Positions 8,983 through 19,138 of a stretch of 23,696 nucleotides of DNA are shown one piece after another. The DNA lies in assembly GCA_003427395.1 (NCBI GenBank), contig BFEA01000077.1, forward strand, positions 1,829,078-1,852,773, in the 5' to 3' direction. Position 1 is the stretch's first letter. Each line of letters starts with the position of its first letter. The stretch comes from Chara braunii (taxonomy: Eukaryota > Streptophyta > Charophyceae > Charales > Characeae). The notes under the pieces are model-generated. The model saw nothing but the letters and a program-made list of their open reading frames with translations. It had not been told where the DNA came from and searched no databases. Made by a program: the position numbers and the translations under genes.

Positions 8983-9706
8983 TGTGACGAACCACTTCAT
9001 GACCCCGTGCCACCTTTCGTACCCTTTCTTTTGCTTATTACCAACCCCAGGAGAACCCCGTTTTTGATTTCTTGCTTTCGGGTGCCGCATTTTCCCTTTT
9101 TGGAGAGCTTTTTCGACTGCTGAGTTCTGTTTTTCTTTTTGTAAAGTCGGGAAATACATGGGGATTTGCGTGCGCCTTAGCGAGCACACTGGGAATTAGG
9201 CCCAGCGGTTGGGAATTCCGGGATAAGCGGAACTTCGACGTGTCCTTTCCGAGTGTGTGAATGTTCTTGGTCACATCGGAAAAAACTGTCGGAATTTCGT
9301 TCGGATACGAATAAGCGTAGGACTTTTCTTTTCCCACGTCGCTCTTTCGCGCGCGGATATGATGATTTCAATTTTTGAATTAGGATAGAAGCAAGCTGTA
9401 ACTGTTTCGGTGCCTTTTTCTTTTTTTTTGTTGACGGCGCCGCGTATGTAGAAGCTTTCTCCCCTCTGTCCCCTGTATCGCTCCCTCCCGCGCTCCCTTT
9501 CCTTCTCCCTCCTCTTTCTCTCTCCCTGTAACTGTTTCTTTCTCTCTCCTCCACCTCCCCCGTCTTGCTGTTTGCGCGCCCATTTCCCTTTTTTTTTTAT
9601 TATCTAAATCTTGGACTCGTCTTGCGCCACCTCTCGCGCCTTTTCTCTTCTCAACCTCCGAGTCTGGCGTACGACGCCCGGTCGATCCCCCGATAACTCC
9701 CGCTCG

Positions 9707-9897
9707 CCAATCAGGTGCGTGGATCGATAGGACCTTCCTATCGCGCGACGTATCTGAATGGTTGAACCTTGAGTTCAGAGGAATCAACATGGTGCTCGTA
9801 GAGCACTCTTCTCAAAGTCTTATCCTCCTTCTCCTCCTACACCCCCGCCTTCCCGTCGTTCTCTCCCTCTTCTATCTCCTTTCTCGCAATTATAAAA
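9707..9897 (+). promoter_or_regulatory. 5' LTR promoter: CCAAT box and TATA box
   Basis: CCAAT lies at 9707-9711 and TATAAAA at 9891-9897, preceded by a C/T-rich stretch. This is the only good TATA box noticed in the LTR. Transcription would start around 9920-9930. That gives a U3 of about 0.93 kb and an unusually long R-U5 of about 1.8 kb, which contains the LTR ORF. Confidence 0.6.
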
Positions 9898-10311
9898 CCT
9901 GCAAGCGCGCCCGCAAATCTCTCTTACGTTCTCGACTCTCAAGCCAGCTTCCGGGAAGCAGTGGCTAGGCGGAGTGTTTGAAGCGATTCGAAAAGTCTTG
10001 TCAGGCTGACGATAGACTGGTCGGTTGCGCGCTGGATCGCCACGATGGACTGTGGGATCTGGGTGAACCGTGTCGAGTCTGCGACAGCGGGGTGGCGATC
10101 GCAGTGGTGGGAGTAGCACGCGGCGGACGGGATCGTCGGTGCGGGTATGAGGATCGATGTTGAGTTGATTGGCCTGGGGCCATATTGGAATTAACGGCGA
10201 ATGCACCTTGGTTGCAGATTGTTATCTTTGGCGTGAGTGTACGGCGGCGACGTCGAACTTTTCTCTTCCTGGATCTTGTCATCTTCTATTTTGAACTTTT
10301 TTTTCCCTCGA

Positions 10312-10355
<44 letters not shown>

Positions 10356-10371
10356 CTCTCTTTCTTTCTTC
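10312..10371. repeat. (CT)n tract in 5' LTR
   Basis: CT-rich microsatellite inside the transcribed part of the LTR. The same tract, apparently the same length, is at 21353-21412. Confidence 0.95.
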
Positions 10372-10696
10372 TCGAAAGACGATGCGTCTGAATGATTGTC
10401 CCTCTCTTGAATGGGAATGAGTCGGCCTCCTGTTTCTGTGTGAAATAACTCTTTTTCCGGAACTCTTCCATTAGTTTCCTGGGTAATCCTCCTACGCAAG
10501 GACCCCGTCTACTTGTCTTGTGAACGGTGGATGCGTGTGTACAGTGCAATGCGATCCATTTTTTCCTGTGAATGTCTCCTTTACGCACCTTTCACAGTGA
10601 ATGCATGTATAGAGATGCGTGACTTTTCGGATTGATTAGACGCGTGTCGTCGGGATTTTGTTCGAGCATACAAGAGTGTTTAGATCTATAGTCCCA

Positions 10697-10887
10697 AACG
10701 CCCTGCGCATGCCATCTGCCTTATGCGGCACGACATCAACAGCCATGTTGAACTGAGTCGCGGGTCGGTCCCTTAGCCCTATGCATGATCANAACGCCCT
10801 GCGCATGCCATCTGCCTTATGCGGCACGACATCAACAGCCATGTTGAACTGAGTCGCGGGTCGGTCCCTTAGCCCTATGCATGATCA
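10697..10887 (+). repeat. 95-bp tandem duplication across an N (probable gap-fill artefact)
   Basis: The block 10697-10791 is repeated at 10793-10887 with a single N between. The 3' LTR has only one copy (21738-21832). An unclosed overlap joined during scaffolding explains it better than a real duplication. Confidence 0.88.
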
Positions 10888-10997
10888 AGNTGATGTGTGT
10901 CTGCTCCCTCGTGAGTCNAGAAGGGTAGATTNAGNGTCGCATGAATGATTTTTTTTTTGCTCTTAATGATGCCTCTGGATATATGTAATTGATTGAT

Positions 10998-11537
10998 ATG
11001 TGGACTGACAAGCACCCTTCGATTGGGCGCCAACCTCCCGTATCTCCCATCCCAACGCGACCTTTTCCNTANNGTGAGGAAAGGACACGTGTATGTGAGT
11101 GGGACGTACGAGAAGCCGTCGCACAAATCNGNGGGCAGTATTACTTCCCTCNGGCCAACCGCTGTTCTGGGTTCGTAGAAGCCNGGTTTGTTATTATCGA
11201 TACGCACTTCCCACCTTACTCGGTATTGCTGCCATTTAACGAGTTAATCGTCATTCCGTGGANGGCAGTAGAACCCCACTGGCCGCGCACTCTGTGCACC
11301 GAATGTCGGCGTTTTGAGCNCTACGAGTCCAGNGGTTTCCACTACCGTGTGCGGAGTGAAGACGAGCATAAANAAAGAGCCACNCGACTGAGACCCTCCA
11401 CGTNAGACTCGGAACTAACCAGCGAACGACGACGGGATTTGATACGAAAACGAGACACGCGAAGCGTGCCCAAGCCTTTCTGTTCTAAACGACGGGCTGT
11501 AGCCCGGTGGGAGGCACGACAATACTTTTTGGATTGA
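10998..11537 (+). CDS. LTR-encoded ORF of unknown function (5' LTR copy)
   Basis: ATG at 10998, about 179 codons, with many X residues because of Ns. It is the same protein as at 21943-22464, but the final codons differ: where the 3' copy has TGA (from CGA), this one reads on for a few residues and ends at 11537. See the 3' LTR entry for the domain description. It sits downstream of the LTR TATA box and upstream of the primer-binding site, so it would be the first ORF in the genomic transcript. Confidence 0.65.
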   Translation: MWTDKHPSIGRQPPVSPIPTRPFXXXEERTRVCEWDVREAVAQIXGQYYFPXANRCSGFVEAXFVIIDTHFPPYSVLLPFNELIVIPWXAVEPHWPRTLCTECRRFEXYESXGFHYRVRSEDEHKXRAXRLRPSTXDSELTSERRRDLIRKRDTRSVPKPFCSKRRAVARWEARQYFLD

Positions 11538-11759
11538 ATTTAGGTCCTTATCTCTCTTTCCCGCCTTGCACGTGCGCGCATTCCGCGACGCGCGAAACGA
11601 TGGACTTGCTCCATTGGACCAACACGGAGGATTTCAGTTCCGTCTGTGTCCCCACACTTAATTTTCAAAAATCCTTGGCACACCCCATCTTGCTGTTTTT
11701 CTGGGCCTCTTTTCCGCACAGCTAACACTCTGAACGGAAGACAGCATCGGGCGTGAGGC

Positions 11760-11772
11760 TGGTATCGGAGCC
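11760..11772 (+). other. Primer-binding site, initiator tRNA-Met type
   Basis: TGGTATCGGAGCC matches the 3' end complement of plant initiator tRNA-Met (TGGTATCAGAGCC) at 12 of 13 positions, and the one difference still permits a G-U pair. This is where minus-strand synthesis would be primed. It lies 38-40 bp after the point where homology to the 3' LTR stops. Confidence 0.85.
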
Positions 11773-11894
11773 GACACATGTCGGTTCTGATGATAGTAAG
11801 TCGAACTGGCGAGAGGTAGGAGAGACCCTCAACTAGCTCGTCGAGATCGCCAGTAACCCGGTCTCAGTCTAGTGCGGCTGCACCAGCAATAGCA

Positions 11895-12819
11895 ATGTTG
11901 GACGGTACTAGGGTGATCGTTAGCATCCCTGCCCCCTTTCCCTTCTTCCCTAACCATACCCATCCCGAGGCTTGGCTGGAAGCTGTCGAAGCTCAAAACT
12001 ATAGCGCAACCGATCTTCCTCGTGTTCTGACATTGCTATTCCGCAATACATCGTAAGACTGGTTCAGAAAGCATACATGGGTAGATTGGGATACTTTCAA
12101 GCGAGCATTTTTGGCTCGATTCGATACGGTTAGTGAAGATGCCGCCTGGTATGTACTCAAAAATCGACCACAAGGACTAGGGGAATTATTGCCCGATTTC
12201 GTCGATCGATTTCAAACCACGTTGGATAAATCCGGGCGAGACGAGAATTCCGCTCGAGACTTGTTTATTGATCACCTTCGAAGTCCGACCTTGAACTTGA
12301 AAGGGAAACTGCAGAAAAAGGTTCCGCCGAAAACAACCCAGTTATCGGCTATCATCAGTAAAGCGTTGGAGCTAGATTTGGCTGGTACAAAAAAAATATA
12401 TCAGCCAGAGAGACGAGCATATTACAGATACCATACGGGATGTAACGGCCAAAAGGCGATCATGGCTACAGGCGGTCGAACGGTTCTATCCCCGCCCTGA
12501 CCATGACCTTCCCGACGGAATCGTCTCCGATATCCCGGCTGCTTCTCCTCCCTCTCCTGCGGTGAATCAATCAATCGCAGCCGTTAGAAGCGGAACTCCA
12601 TCCGAACCACCCTCGCCAGCCATAACCAATTTGCATCTTGCCCAAATGATCCATACGGCCACTACTAAGCAGTCCGAATGGGTGAGCAACTTGATCCAAA
12701 TGCAGGCCGCTCACATGGAACGGATGGAACAGATAATGAGCAGGCTCATTAAGCCTAACCCAACTCCTGCTCGGTCTGCCCCGACATCGTTTCCACTCTT
12801 ACCTGCTCCACCTGCTCCA
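11895..12819 (+). pseudogene. gag: gag capsid region, interrupted
   Basis: ATG 11895 lies 123 bp after the primer-binding site. Translation begins MLDGTRVIVSIPAPFPFFP and continues through WLEAVEAQ. It is stopped by TAA at 12054-12056 and then resumes in the same frame with WVDWDTFKRAFLARFD and LPDFVDRFQTTLD, typical of the Retrotrans_gag capsid family. A frame change near 12400 leads to the next segment, which is proline/serine-rich with a coiled-coil-like stretch (about 12640-12760, MQAAHMERMEQIMSRLI) and ends at TGA 12820-12822. It would form the virus-like particle but is broken here. Confidence 0.85.
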
Positions 12820-12822
12820 TGA

Positions 12823-14037
12823 TTCGCCCCTCAGTTTCCCCATCTAGCTAATCCGGCAGGAAAGATCGAGTGTTTCAACTGCAAACAGCCCAGGCATTTC
12901 GCCCGAGACTGTCAGCAGCCGAAACGTAATCAACCTCCCCCTGCTGCGGCCCCCGTCGCCCTTAATCAAGGACGAGTGGCCGCTCTGATGGTCACGGACC
13001 CAGGAAGAGAACTCGTGGCATACGCCCCAGAGCAGCCTTCCCCTTCGACAATAATGGCGTCGACATCAGGAGCTTTTTCCTCTGACGCGGCTGGCGTGGT
13101 CGATCCCCTCGAGTATCTCCATCTTGCCGAAATGATCGGAGCGATCCGATCGGCCCAAGATGGTCTCGAATGGGTCGATCGCGAGTCCAATCCTGGACCA
13201 CAATTTCGGACAGGGGATATTGATGTACTGAAAACGCTCAAGCAATTAGATATTCGCGTTCCTATCCCAGTAGGACATCTGCTTACCATATCTGAAGCAG
13301 CGAACGATAAACTTTTACAACACTGCCAGAAAAATCAAAAGCGCTTCACCTATCAGCGCATACAACGGATGATGAAGAAGAAGGAGGAAGGTGAGGAAGT
13401 TGCGCCTCTTGAGCCTGACTCAAAAGAACCTGAACCCGAAGCCGCACATATAGCAGCAATCCCGTTAGTAGAAAAGGACCACTTCGTACGAGCTCGGCCG
13501 GTCCTATGGAAAAGTGCGGAATGTGACTGTGAAGTGTGGGGCAAACCGTTTAATGCCCTTATTGACACAGGGTCTTCTGCCGTGGCCATATCATTGGATA
13601 CTGTCAAAAAGACGGGACGACTTGGATCCATTCTTCCTCAAACTGGCAAAGACAACTATGTCTCTGCCGACGAGGAAGCAATGAACATCGTAGGTATTAT
13701 CGAGAATGTAGCCGTAAAAGTGGGACGAGTACACGTCCTTGTTAACGCGCTCGTAATAGATGTACGTTCCTATTCTGTGTTGTTGGGATTACCCTGGGTG
13801 ATGGCGGTGGGCGCACGTCTGCATTTCGATTCGAAACAATTGGTGCTTACACAAACTGGGGGAAAGCCTCAGACTGTTCCTTTGCGGGTTTTCACCCGAA
13901 CGATAAAACGGGTCCCTAACTCGGTTCCCATCGGGATGATTCGATACATTGATCCCGAGGAGTGCTCCCCCTCGAACCTCGGGGATGGAATCAGGGAGCG
14001 AGAATACGAAGAAGAGATGCCCAGTGAAGAGGAATGA
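12823..14037 (+). pseudogene. pol: gag nucleocapsid knuckle and pol aspartic protease
   Basis: A single open frame follows the TGA at 12820 and is in phase with the preceding gag part. A zinc knuckle, CFNCKQPRHFARDC (12871-12912), fits CX2CX4HX4C, although the usual glycine before the histidine is arginine. After a linker and an acidic, lysine-rich segment comes a retroviral-type aspartic protease. Its active site is LIDTGSS (Asp codon 13564-13566), followed by the second conserved block SVLLGLPWV (about 13779-13800). The first ATG downstream of the knuckle is 12976, so the knuckle requires upstream initiation or readthrough. The frame ends TGA 14035-14037, and coding resumes immediately in the same frame. 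Confidence 0.88.
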
Positions 14038-14040
14038 AAA

Positions 14041-15360
14041 TATCTGGTTGAACTTTTCGAACATGAAACCCCTGAAGAATTTCGAGTGTGCCTCGACACC
14101 GCTCGGAGCTTCCACGTGGATTCTGAAGACAGTGCATTCACACCTCTAACAGCCCATGTCAGTCCTTCAATCCTCCTCGAGGAACCTATATTACAAGTCT
14201 CCGATCTGACTGATGATTTGGAACCCCCTCTCACCTTGTACGAGAGAGCTCTTTCCTTACAAACGCGCTATCAACAAACGAAACATTATTTGGATGTCTC
14301 TGCTTTTCCATCCAGATCGCTATTAACGACTGGAGCCACCATCACCTTGATTAAACAAGAGGCGGAAGCACCGGTAAGTGATGTACTTAATCCAATGCAA
14401 GAAATGACGGATCTAACCGGGCTAACTGTGGAACCGACCTCGGTCGGTTTAGAAACCGACGCTGAAACTAAAGAAACTGAGATTATCAGCTCCGCTGAGT
14501 CCCAGATGATAGGAACTGTCTTCTCTGTTCGCACCAGTAGTTCTGTTTTTTCTAGTGTCAATGAGCGGGGGGAGCGGCCAGTTGATTGGATCGATATCCC
14601 CCTTAAGATGTCCAGGGAATCGACGATCACCCTCCCGAGTCACGTTCCCGCGGAACTCCGGGAGTCATTAATCTCTGTGTTAAATGGTTACTCAGAAGTT
14701 CTGAGCGTGCATGACAATGATATCGGCTTAGCTAATGTAACTGAGCATGCCATCCTCACAGGAGATCATCCGCTTATTAGCTGCGCTCCCTATCGATACT
14801 CGTCAGCTCAAAGAGCGGCCGCTTTTCAACGGATTAAGGAGTTCGAAGCTAATGGATGGATCGAACCTGCTATAGGTCCATGATCTTTCCCTGTAATGAT
14901 CGTACCTAAGAAGGCTGCAGGGATTCACATTTGCATTGATTATCGAAAGTTGAATGATATCACGATCAAAGATGTGTATCCCCTCCCCCGGATTGATGAG
15001 TTGTTAGATGCGATTGGGAGTGCTCGATTTTTCAGCAAGTTTGATGTTCGCCATGGGTTTCATCATCTTCTTGTTCGAGAAGTAGATCGTCCGAAAAAGG
15101 CGTTTGTGCTTTTTGAGGGTACATGGCAGTGGATTCGATGTCCGATGGGTATCTGCAACGCCCCTGCAACTTTCCAGCGGGCCATGAACATGGTTTTTCA
15201 GAACTTTGTGAGGAAAACTCGTTTGGCGCAGAGCATCATCAACTACTGTATGATTGTATACATGGATGACATCTTGGTGTATTCAAGTTCCTACGAGGGA
15301 CACGTGCAACACATCGAATGGGCATTGCATGCGTTACGAGATGCAGGTTTGCCAGTTTTT
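14041..15360 (+). pseudogene. pol: pol reverse transcriptase (Ty3/gypsy), interrupted
   Basis: Same frame as the protease. The N-terminal 230 residues are a linker. They are followed by YRYSSAQR and IKEFEANGWIEPA, then TGA at 14881-14883 where gypsy RTs usually have tryptophan in the SPWxSPV phrase, so probably TGG to TGA. RT motifs follow: IDYRKLN, FSKFDV (motif A Asp at 15043-15045), MGICNAPATFQRAMN and VYMDD (15259-15270), with all three catalytic aspartates present. Near 15350-15375 the frame moves by one, with loss of about ten residues compared with relatives, and the coding continues in the RNase H frame. Confidence 0.93.
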
Positions 15361-16141
15361 CCTCACCACCATTTCTTTCCTGGGGCACGTGGTGACAGAC
15401 AAGGGACTCCAACCGGAGCCGCAGAAGGTGGTAGCTGTCAGGGACGCGCCCGTACCTACCACCATTATGCAAGTTCGCGCCTTTCTAGGCCTAGCCTCGT
15501 ATTACCGAAGATTTATCAAGGGTTTCGCGGCGATTGCGGGACCCCTCACAAATCTCCTGCGCAAGGATCAGCCGTTGATCTGGACGCCGGAGTGCGATCA
15601 AGCATTTTCCAAACTCAAGGCTGCTCTCATTTTGGCTCCGATCCTTATAAGACCAGATCCCGAAAAACCTTTTGTTCTCATCACTGACTGGCAGCCAGAG
15701 GCGATATCGGCGATTCTTGCTCAGGTGGGACCGAGCGGACTCGAGAGTGTGGTGGAGTATGCGTCCAAATCAGTGCCCGCCTGCAAGTGCAATTACGCCG
15801 CTCCAACGGGCAAATGCTATGTGGCTCTCTGGGGGATCAGTCACTTTTGTGCTTACCTGTACGAGCGAAAATTCACCCTGGTGACTGATCATGAGCCCCT
15901 GTTGGCTCTGAAGAAGTCGAAGGATTACTCGGGCATGATGGGGCGATGGGCAACGGTGTTGCAGAGCATGGACTTTGACATCCGCCATCGGAAGCACGAG
16001 AGACACGGGAACGCGGACAGACTGACACGACTACACCGGCCTGAGAAAGTCCCGAAGAATGAGGAGGTAATTCCGTGGAGCGAACCCGAACAGGAAATTG
16101 GACCTCGGTACGACCAAGTGGAGATCTTATCAAAGCAGTAA
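15361..16141 (+). pseudogene. pol: pol RT thumb and RNase H
   Basis: Continues from RT after a frame change, starting at FLGHVVTDKG, then VRAFLGLASYYRRFIKGFA, the RT/RNase H connection. RNase H follows: VLITDWQ (first Asp 15686-15688), VVEYASKS (Glu), LVTDHEPL (Asp) and the late HRKHERHGNADRLTR block. The gypsy DAS motif is DWQ here, but the catalytic Asp is kept. It ends TAA 16139-16141. The next coding segment is in the same frame, so this stop could be natural or a point mutation. Confidence 0.92.
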
Positions 16142-16201
16142 GTGGCACGAGGACTAATTGTTCTGTTCTACCCTCCCTGCATCCTCTCCTCCTCTGACAT
16201 C

Positions 16202-17285
16202 ATGGCTACTCCACTCGCCTCCGCAATCCCTTCATCTCCTACTAATTCTGCCCCTCTCACATCCTCTGCTTTCTTTGCCACCCTCCCTGATAAATTATGT
16301 TATTTTTGCACATGTATTGCACGGGTTTATGGGGTTGACTGTCATCCCTTCGAAACTGGGTTTGTCGATTGGGTAGAATGTGCCACGTGTGTCAATCGTG
16401 CACACGGGGCCTGCGTTCGATATCGGACGAGTAGCAAGGAATGGAGGTGCCCCCTGTGTAGAACGAACAAGCTCCCCACGGAGGTTCGATTCGAGGCCGC
16501 CCATACGGACGGTCCCGAATATGACGAAAAATACCGACGAGCGGAAGTCTGGACGGATAAAATTTTATTGGCGAAATTAGCGGGATTATCATTGGGTCAC
16601 CTCACCAAACACGACAGACGTAGGGCGACCGAAAGATCTCGGGACTATCGATGGATCAACGGTCATTTGGAAAAGCGTAAAACTGACGGATCAGGTTCGT
16701 GGCTGACCGTTCCCCATCCCTTCCAGAGATATGATTGGATCCGATCTGCTCACGAGGAACAGGTCGCTCATTTCGCGAAACGTGTCACGGAGGCAACTGT
16801 AGACCAGAATCGATGGTTCTGGTCCAATATACGAGGTGATGTCAAATACATTGTCGCTAACTGTCNNGTCTGTGCCGCTGATCGCGCCCCTATACGGGGA
16901 CCAAACACAATCGTACCAACGGAAGTAGAGCGTCCTTTTCAGCGAGTCAGTATGGACACGANAGATATTGACGTGCCACCTGGCCCAAACCGCTGTGAAT
17001 ATTCTATTTTATTCGTATTAATTGACCACTTTTCCAAGTACATCGAGGTCTATCCCTGTAAGACCCGAAAAGCCGCAAAAGTAGCCACGTACATCGAACG
17101 GTTCCTCTATACCCATCTAGATACGGAAGAAATTCTAACCGACAATGGATCTGAATTTAAAGGCGAGGTAGAAGAACTGCTTGCGCGAAGGGGCGTCATG
17201 CTCCGACATACGGCACCCCACGTGTCCCAGTCGAACGGGTTGGCCGAGAATGCCAACCGTATGATTAAGACCGCCCTTCGCAGGA
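16202..17285 (+). CDS. pol: PHD-like finger plus integrase zinc-binding and DDE catalytic domains
   Basis: The first ATG in the frame after the RNase H stop is 16202. About 30 residues later comes CYFC (16298-16309), then ECATC, NRAHGAC and WRCPLC (to 16459). This is the C4HC3 order of a PHD finger, with the conserved tryptophan two residues before the last pair. Gypsy integrase follows: an HHCC-type N-terminus (HEEQVAH and CxVC, one residue hidden by Ns at 16866-16867), then the DDE core with Asp at 16955 (SMDT), Asp at 17141 (LTDNGSEF) and Glu at 17246 (SNGLAEN), spacing D-34-E. Correct coding is lost at about 17285, where the frame shifts; the open frame itself runs on to 17497. Without the shift it would be catalytically plausible. 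Confidence 0.85.
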
Positions 17286-17917
17286 ACTCGACACGCGTCC
17301 TTGGCCCGAAATCGTGTATCGGATCGTCGGGATCCACCGGGCCACCCCTCACGAGTCTACGGGGCTTACCTCCTTTCAGCTTTGAACTAATAGCCTCCCC
17401 TGTGTCGATTACCGAGGCAACTCGAAATTTGTCGAAGCAGGGGGTAGAGACACGCGTGCGACCCTCAAGGCCAAGGCCAAAAGGTACACCGATTTGATGA
17501 AACGGGCCGTCCCGAAGTTAGCCCGAAAAAGGCAAAGGATGACCGAGCTGGCCCACGGTAGACAGATCCGTAGCTACGAGGCCCGGAACGGAAATGCTGG
17601 GCCCCAGTACCAATATAAATTGGGGGACCTAGTGCAGGTACGTAAATGTGCACGCGACCGAAAACTCGCTCCCAAGTTCTCTGGCTGTTTAGCATTGTCG
17701 AACTCGGACCCAACGGCGCTAACACGGTGCGCATCTCGCCTGAGGCTAGCGCCAGCCATAGCTCCATCCCCATCGTAAGACATACCTCCTACCTCCGTCT
17801 TCTTCCTCCTTCCGATCGTCCTCCCTCTTCTTCTTCAGAAAGCGAGGAAAACGACGACAATCTAACTTTCTCCCGTCTTTCTCCCTCTTGTCCTTCGTCC
17901 TCCTCTCCGACCTCGCC
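17286..17917 (+). pseudogene. pol: Integrase C-terminal region, frameshifted
   Basis: In the +1 frame after about 17285 the phrase ELDTRPWPEIVYRIVGIHRA and then GLTSFQL continues the integrase, until TGA 17383-17385. Later in this frame come KLARKRQRM and YKLGDLVQVRK...KLAPKFSG (17620-17690), the GPY/F-like C-terminal module of gypsy integrases. A further frame change near 17690 gives FSIVELGPNGANTV, the expected continuation. A serine-rich tail follows to about 17920. No chromodomain was seen. Confidence 0.8.
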
Positions 17918-18400
17918 ATGAGTTTTATCACGGAGCGGGTTCTCGACGCACAGCTGCGGCAGCCACGTGGCCACATCTCCGAGATTCGGCAAGTTTGTCA
18001 CCCTCGGCCTAATACGGATCTCCGCCGTTTGATGCGATTCTTCTGCGACGAAGGTATCTGTGCCGCCGCCATGTTTCGAATAGAAGGAAGCCCTCACGCG
18101 ATAGTGTTCGCGGAGGTTACTACAGTTCATCAGCGAGCGGGTCCCAGAACGAGCCACGTCACCACAGTGGCGGGATTCACCGGTGACCTCAGCTCGGTCA
18201 ATCCGCTGCGGCATACCGCGATCTTGGCCTCGCTGCGCGAGTGGACGGAGCAAGTGTCCAACGTGTGGCAGCACGTCCTCGCCCGGGAGGGGTATAACAT
18301 CATCCCGATCGTTGCATCGGATCTTGACGGTATTCGCCGATCACCGTGCGAGCGGCCAGTTGCGATCCCGACCATCGTCCCCTTCCCCCGTCCCCAATGA
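17918..18400 (+). CDS. Unrecognised internal ORF A downstream of integrase
   Basis: ATG 17918 to TGA 18398-18400, 160 codons, sense to gag-pol. The composition is ordinary and protein-like, with stretches such as LRRLMRFFCDEGICAAAMFR and ILASLREWTEQVSNVWQHVL. I recognise no domain, signal peptide or membrane segment, so an envelope function is not supported. It starts within the serine-rich end of the integrase region in another frame. It could be a stand-alone extra ORF or one exon-like part of a longer, now broken gene with the next two ORFs. Confidence 0.55.
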   Translation: MSFITERVLDAQLRQPRGHISEIRQVCHPRPNTDLRRLMRFFCDEGICAAAMFRIEGSPHAIVFAEVTTVHQRAGPRTSHVTTVAGFTGDLSSVNPLRHTAILASLREWTEQVSNVWQHVLAREGYNIIPIVASDLDGIRRSPCERPVAIPTIVPFPRPQ

Positions 18401-18574
18401 ACCACACTGCTCATCTCGCTCCCCTCTCTCTTCCCCACCTTCTGGCAATCCGATCTTCACCCTTCTCTTTCCTTCTCGTTCGAGCCTCTTTCAGTCCCTC
18501 TTATCATTCCTGGATATTGACGATTATGGCGCGAAACTTTTGAGGAGCTATCCTTTTGCTTGGCCAGAGTATAG
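18401..18574. other. C/T-rich spacer between ORFs A and B
   Basis: C/T-rich. A different frame near its end reads FLDIDDYGAKLLRSYPFAWP, which is protein-like and could be the displaced start of ORF B. Confidence 0.4.
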
Positions 18575-19138
18575 GTGACGTGGACGGGCACTAGCGAGCA
18601 TCCCACGTGGATCGAGAATCCGGAGCTGTTGATCATACAGGGTTGGAGGACTAACGCGGAAGGAGATCTTATTGGATTCCTCTTTGGATCGGTACAACCG
18701 GGTCGCCGTCAGTTGATTGCACAGGAGCTCATTGCACCGATCGTGCAATTGGCGGACGATCTCTCGCCCGACATCTACTTTCAGAGGGACAACAGTCCTG
18801 CTCCGTACATTTTCGAGCGATCCTTGGATCCGTACCTTCAGTGGACTTCATGCTTGGAGGAACCTAGGGACGAGGATACGCTACCATCGCGGCAGGAGTA
18901 TCTGAAGCCGTACGAGATCATCCCTTACGCCTTCTACCCGAAGGCAGAAGAAGTGGTGATCGACGACGACGACGACAAAGAAGAAGATGGCGACCCTGCA
19001 ACTGCCACCTCAAGTACCGTGCGACGGAGACGGTGCCGATCCCCCTCCCCCTCCAGCCCCACCCGTCCCTCAGTTCGCCCACGTGCCGATGCGGGCGATA
19101 GGCCTTCGTCCTCGGATGCTGTCCCACCGACCCCTTGA
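18575..19138 (+). CDS. Unrecognised internal ORF B
   Basis: About 188 codons open from 18575 (GTG after a stop, no early ATG) to TGA 19136-19138. The first 130 residues look like a globular protein (for example ELLIIQGWRTNAEGDLIGFL and IAPIVQLADDLSPDIYFQ). They end in an acidic run of five aspartates and then an arginine/serine/proline-rich tail. No family was recognised. Lack of an ATG suggests a start lost by a frame change, perhaps from the 18510-18570 segment. It overlaps ORF C by 152 bases. Confidence 0.5.
   Translation: MTWTGTSEHPTWIENPELLIIQGWRTNAEGDLIGFLFGSVQPGRRQLIAQELIAPIVQLADDLSPDIYFQRDNSPAPYIFERSLDPYLQWTSCLEEPRDEDTLPSRQEYLKPYEIIPYAFYPKAEEVVIDDDDDKEEDGDPATATSSTVRRRRCRSPSPSSPTRPSVRPRADAGDRPSSSDAVPPTP

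Larger units (their letters stand above)
8983..11720 (+). repeat. 5' LTR (about 2.65 kb plus a 95-bp assembly duplication)
   Basis: Starts TGTGACGAACC and aligns with 20025-22665. The first 0.9 kb and last 0.2 kb differ from the 3' LTR by several percent, while about 9960-11500 appears identical apart from single Ns and the 95-bp repeat at 10697-10887. Homology with the 3' LTR ends at about 11722, some 38 bp before the primer-binding site, which is further than usual. The exact 3' boundary (11720 to about 11758) is therefore uncertain. Confidence 0.9.

Noticed and set aside
9380-9790. 136-codon minus-strand ORF in the 5' LTR, conserved at 20421-20831
   Set aside because: It is conserved only because the LTRs are duplicates. 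Its composition follows C/T-rich DNA and there is no domain.
10191-10588. Arginine/glutamate-rich minus-strand ORFs in the LTR (also 21232-21629)
   Set aside because: They are antisense translations of the CT tract and have no independent support.
16134-16145. GTAAGT near the RNase H stop as a splice donor linking to the integrase ORF
   Set aside because: The hexamer fits, but no matching acceptor and branch site could be argued, and the frames are already in phase across the stop.
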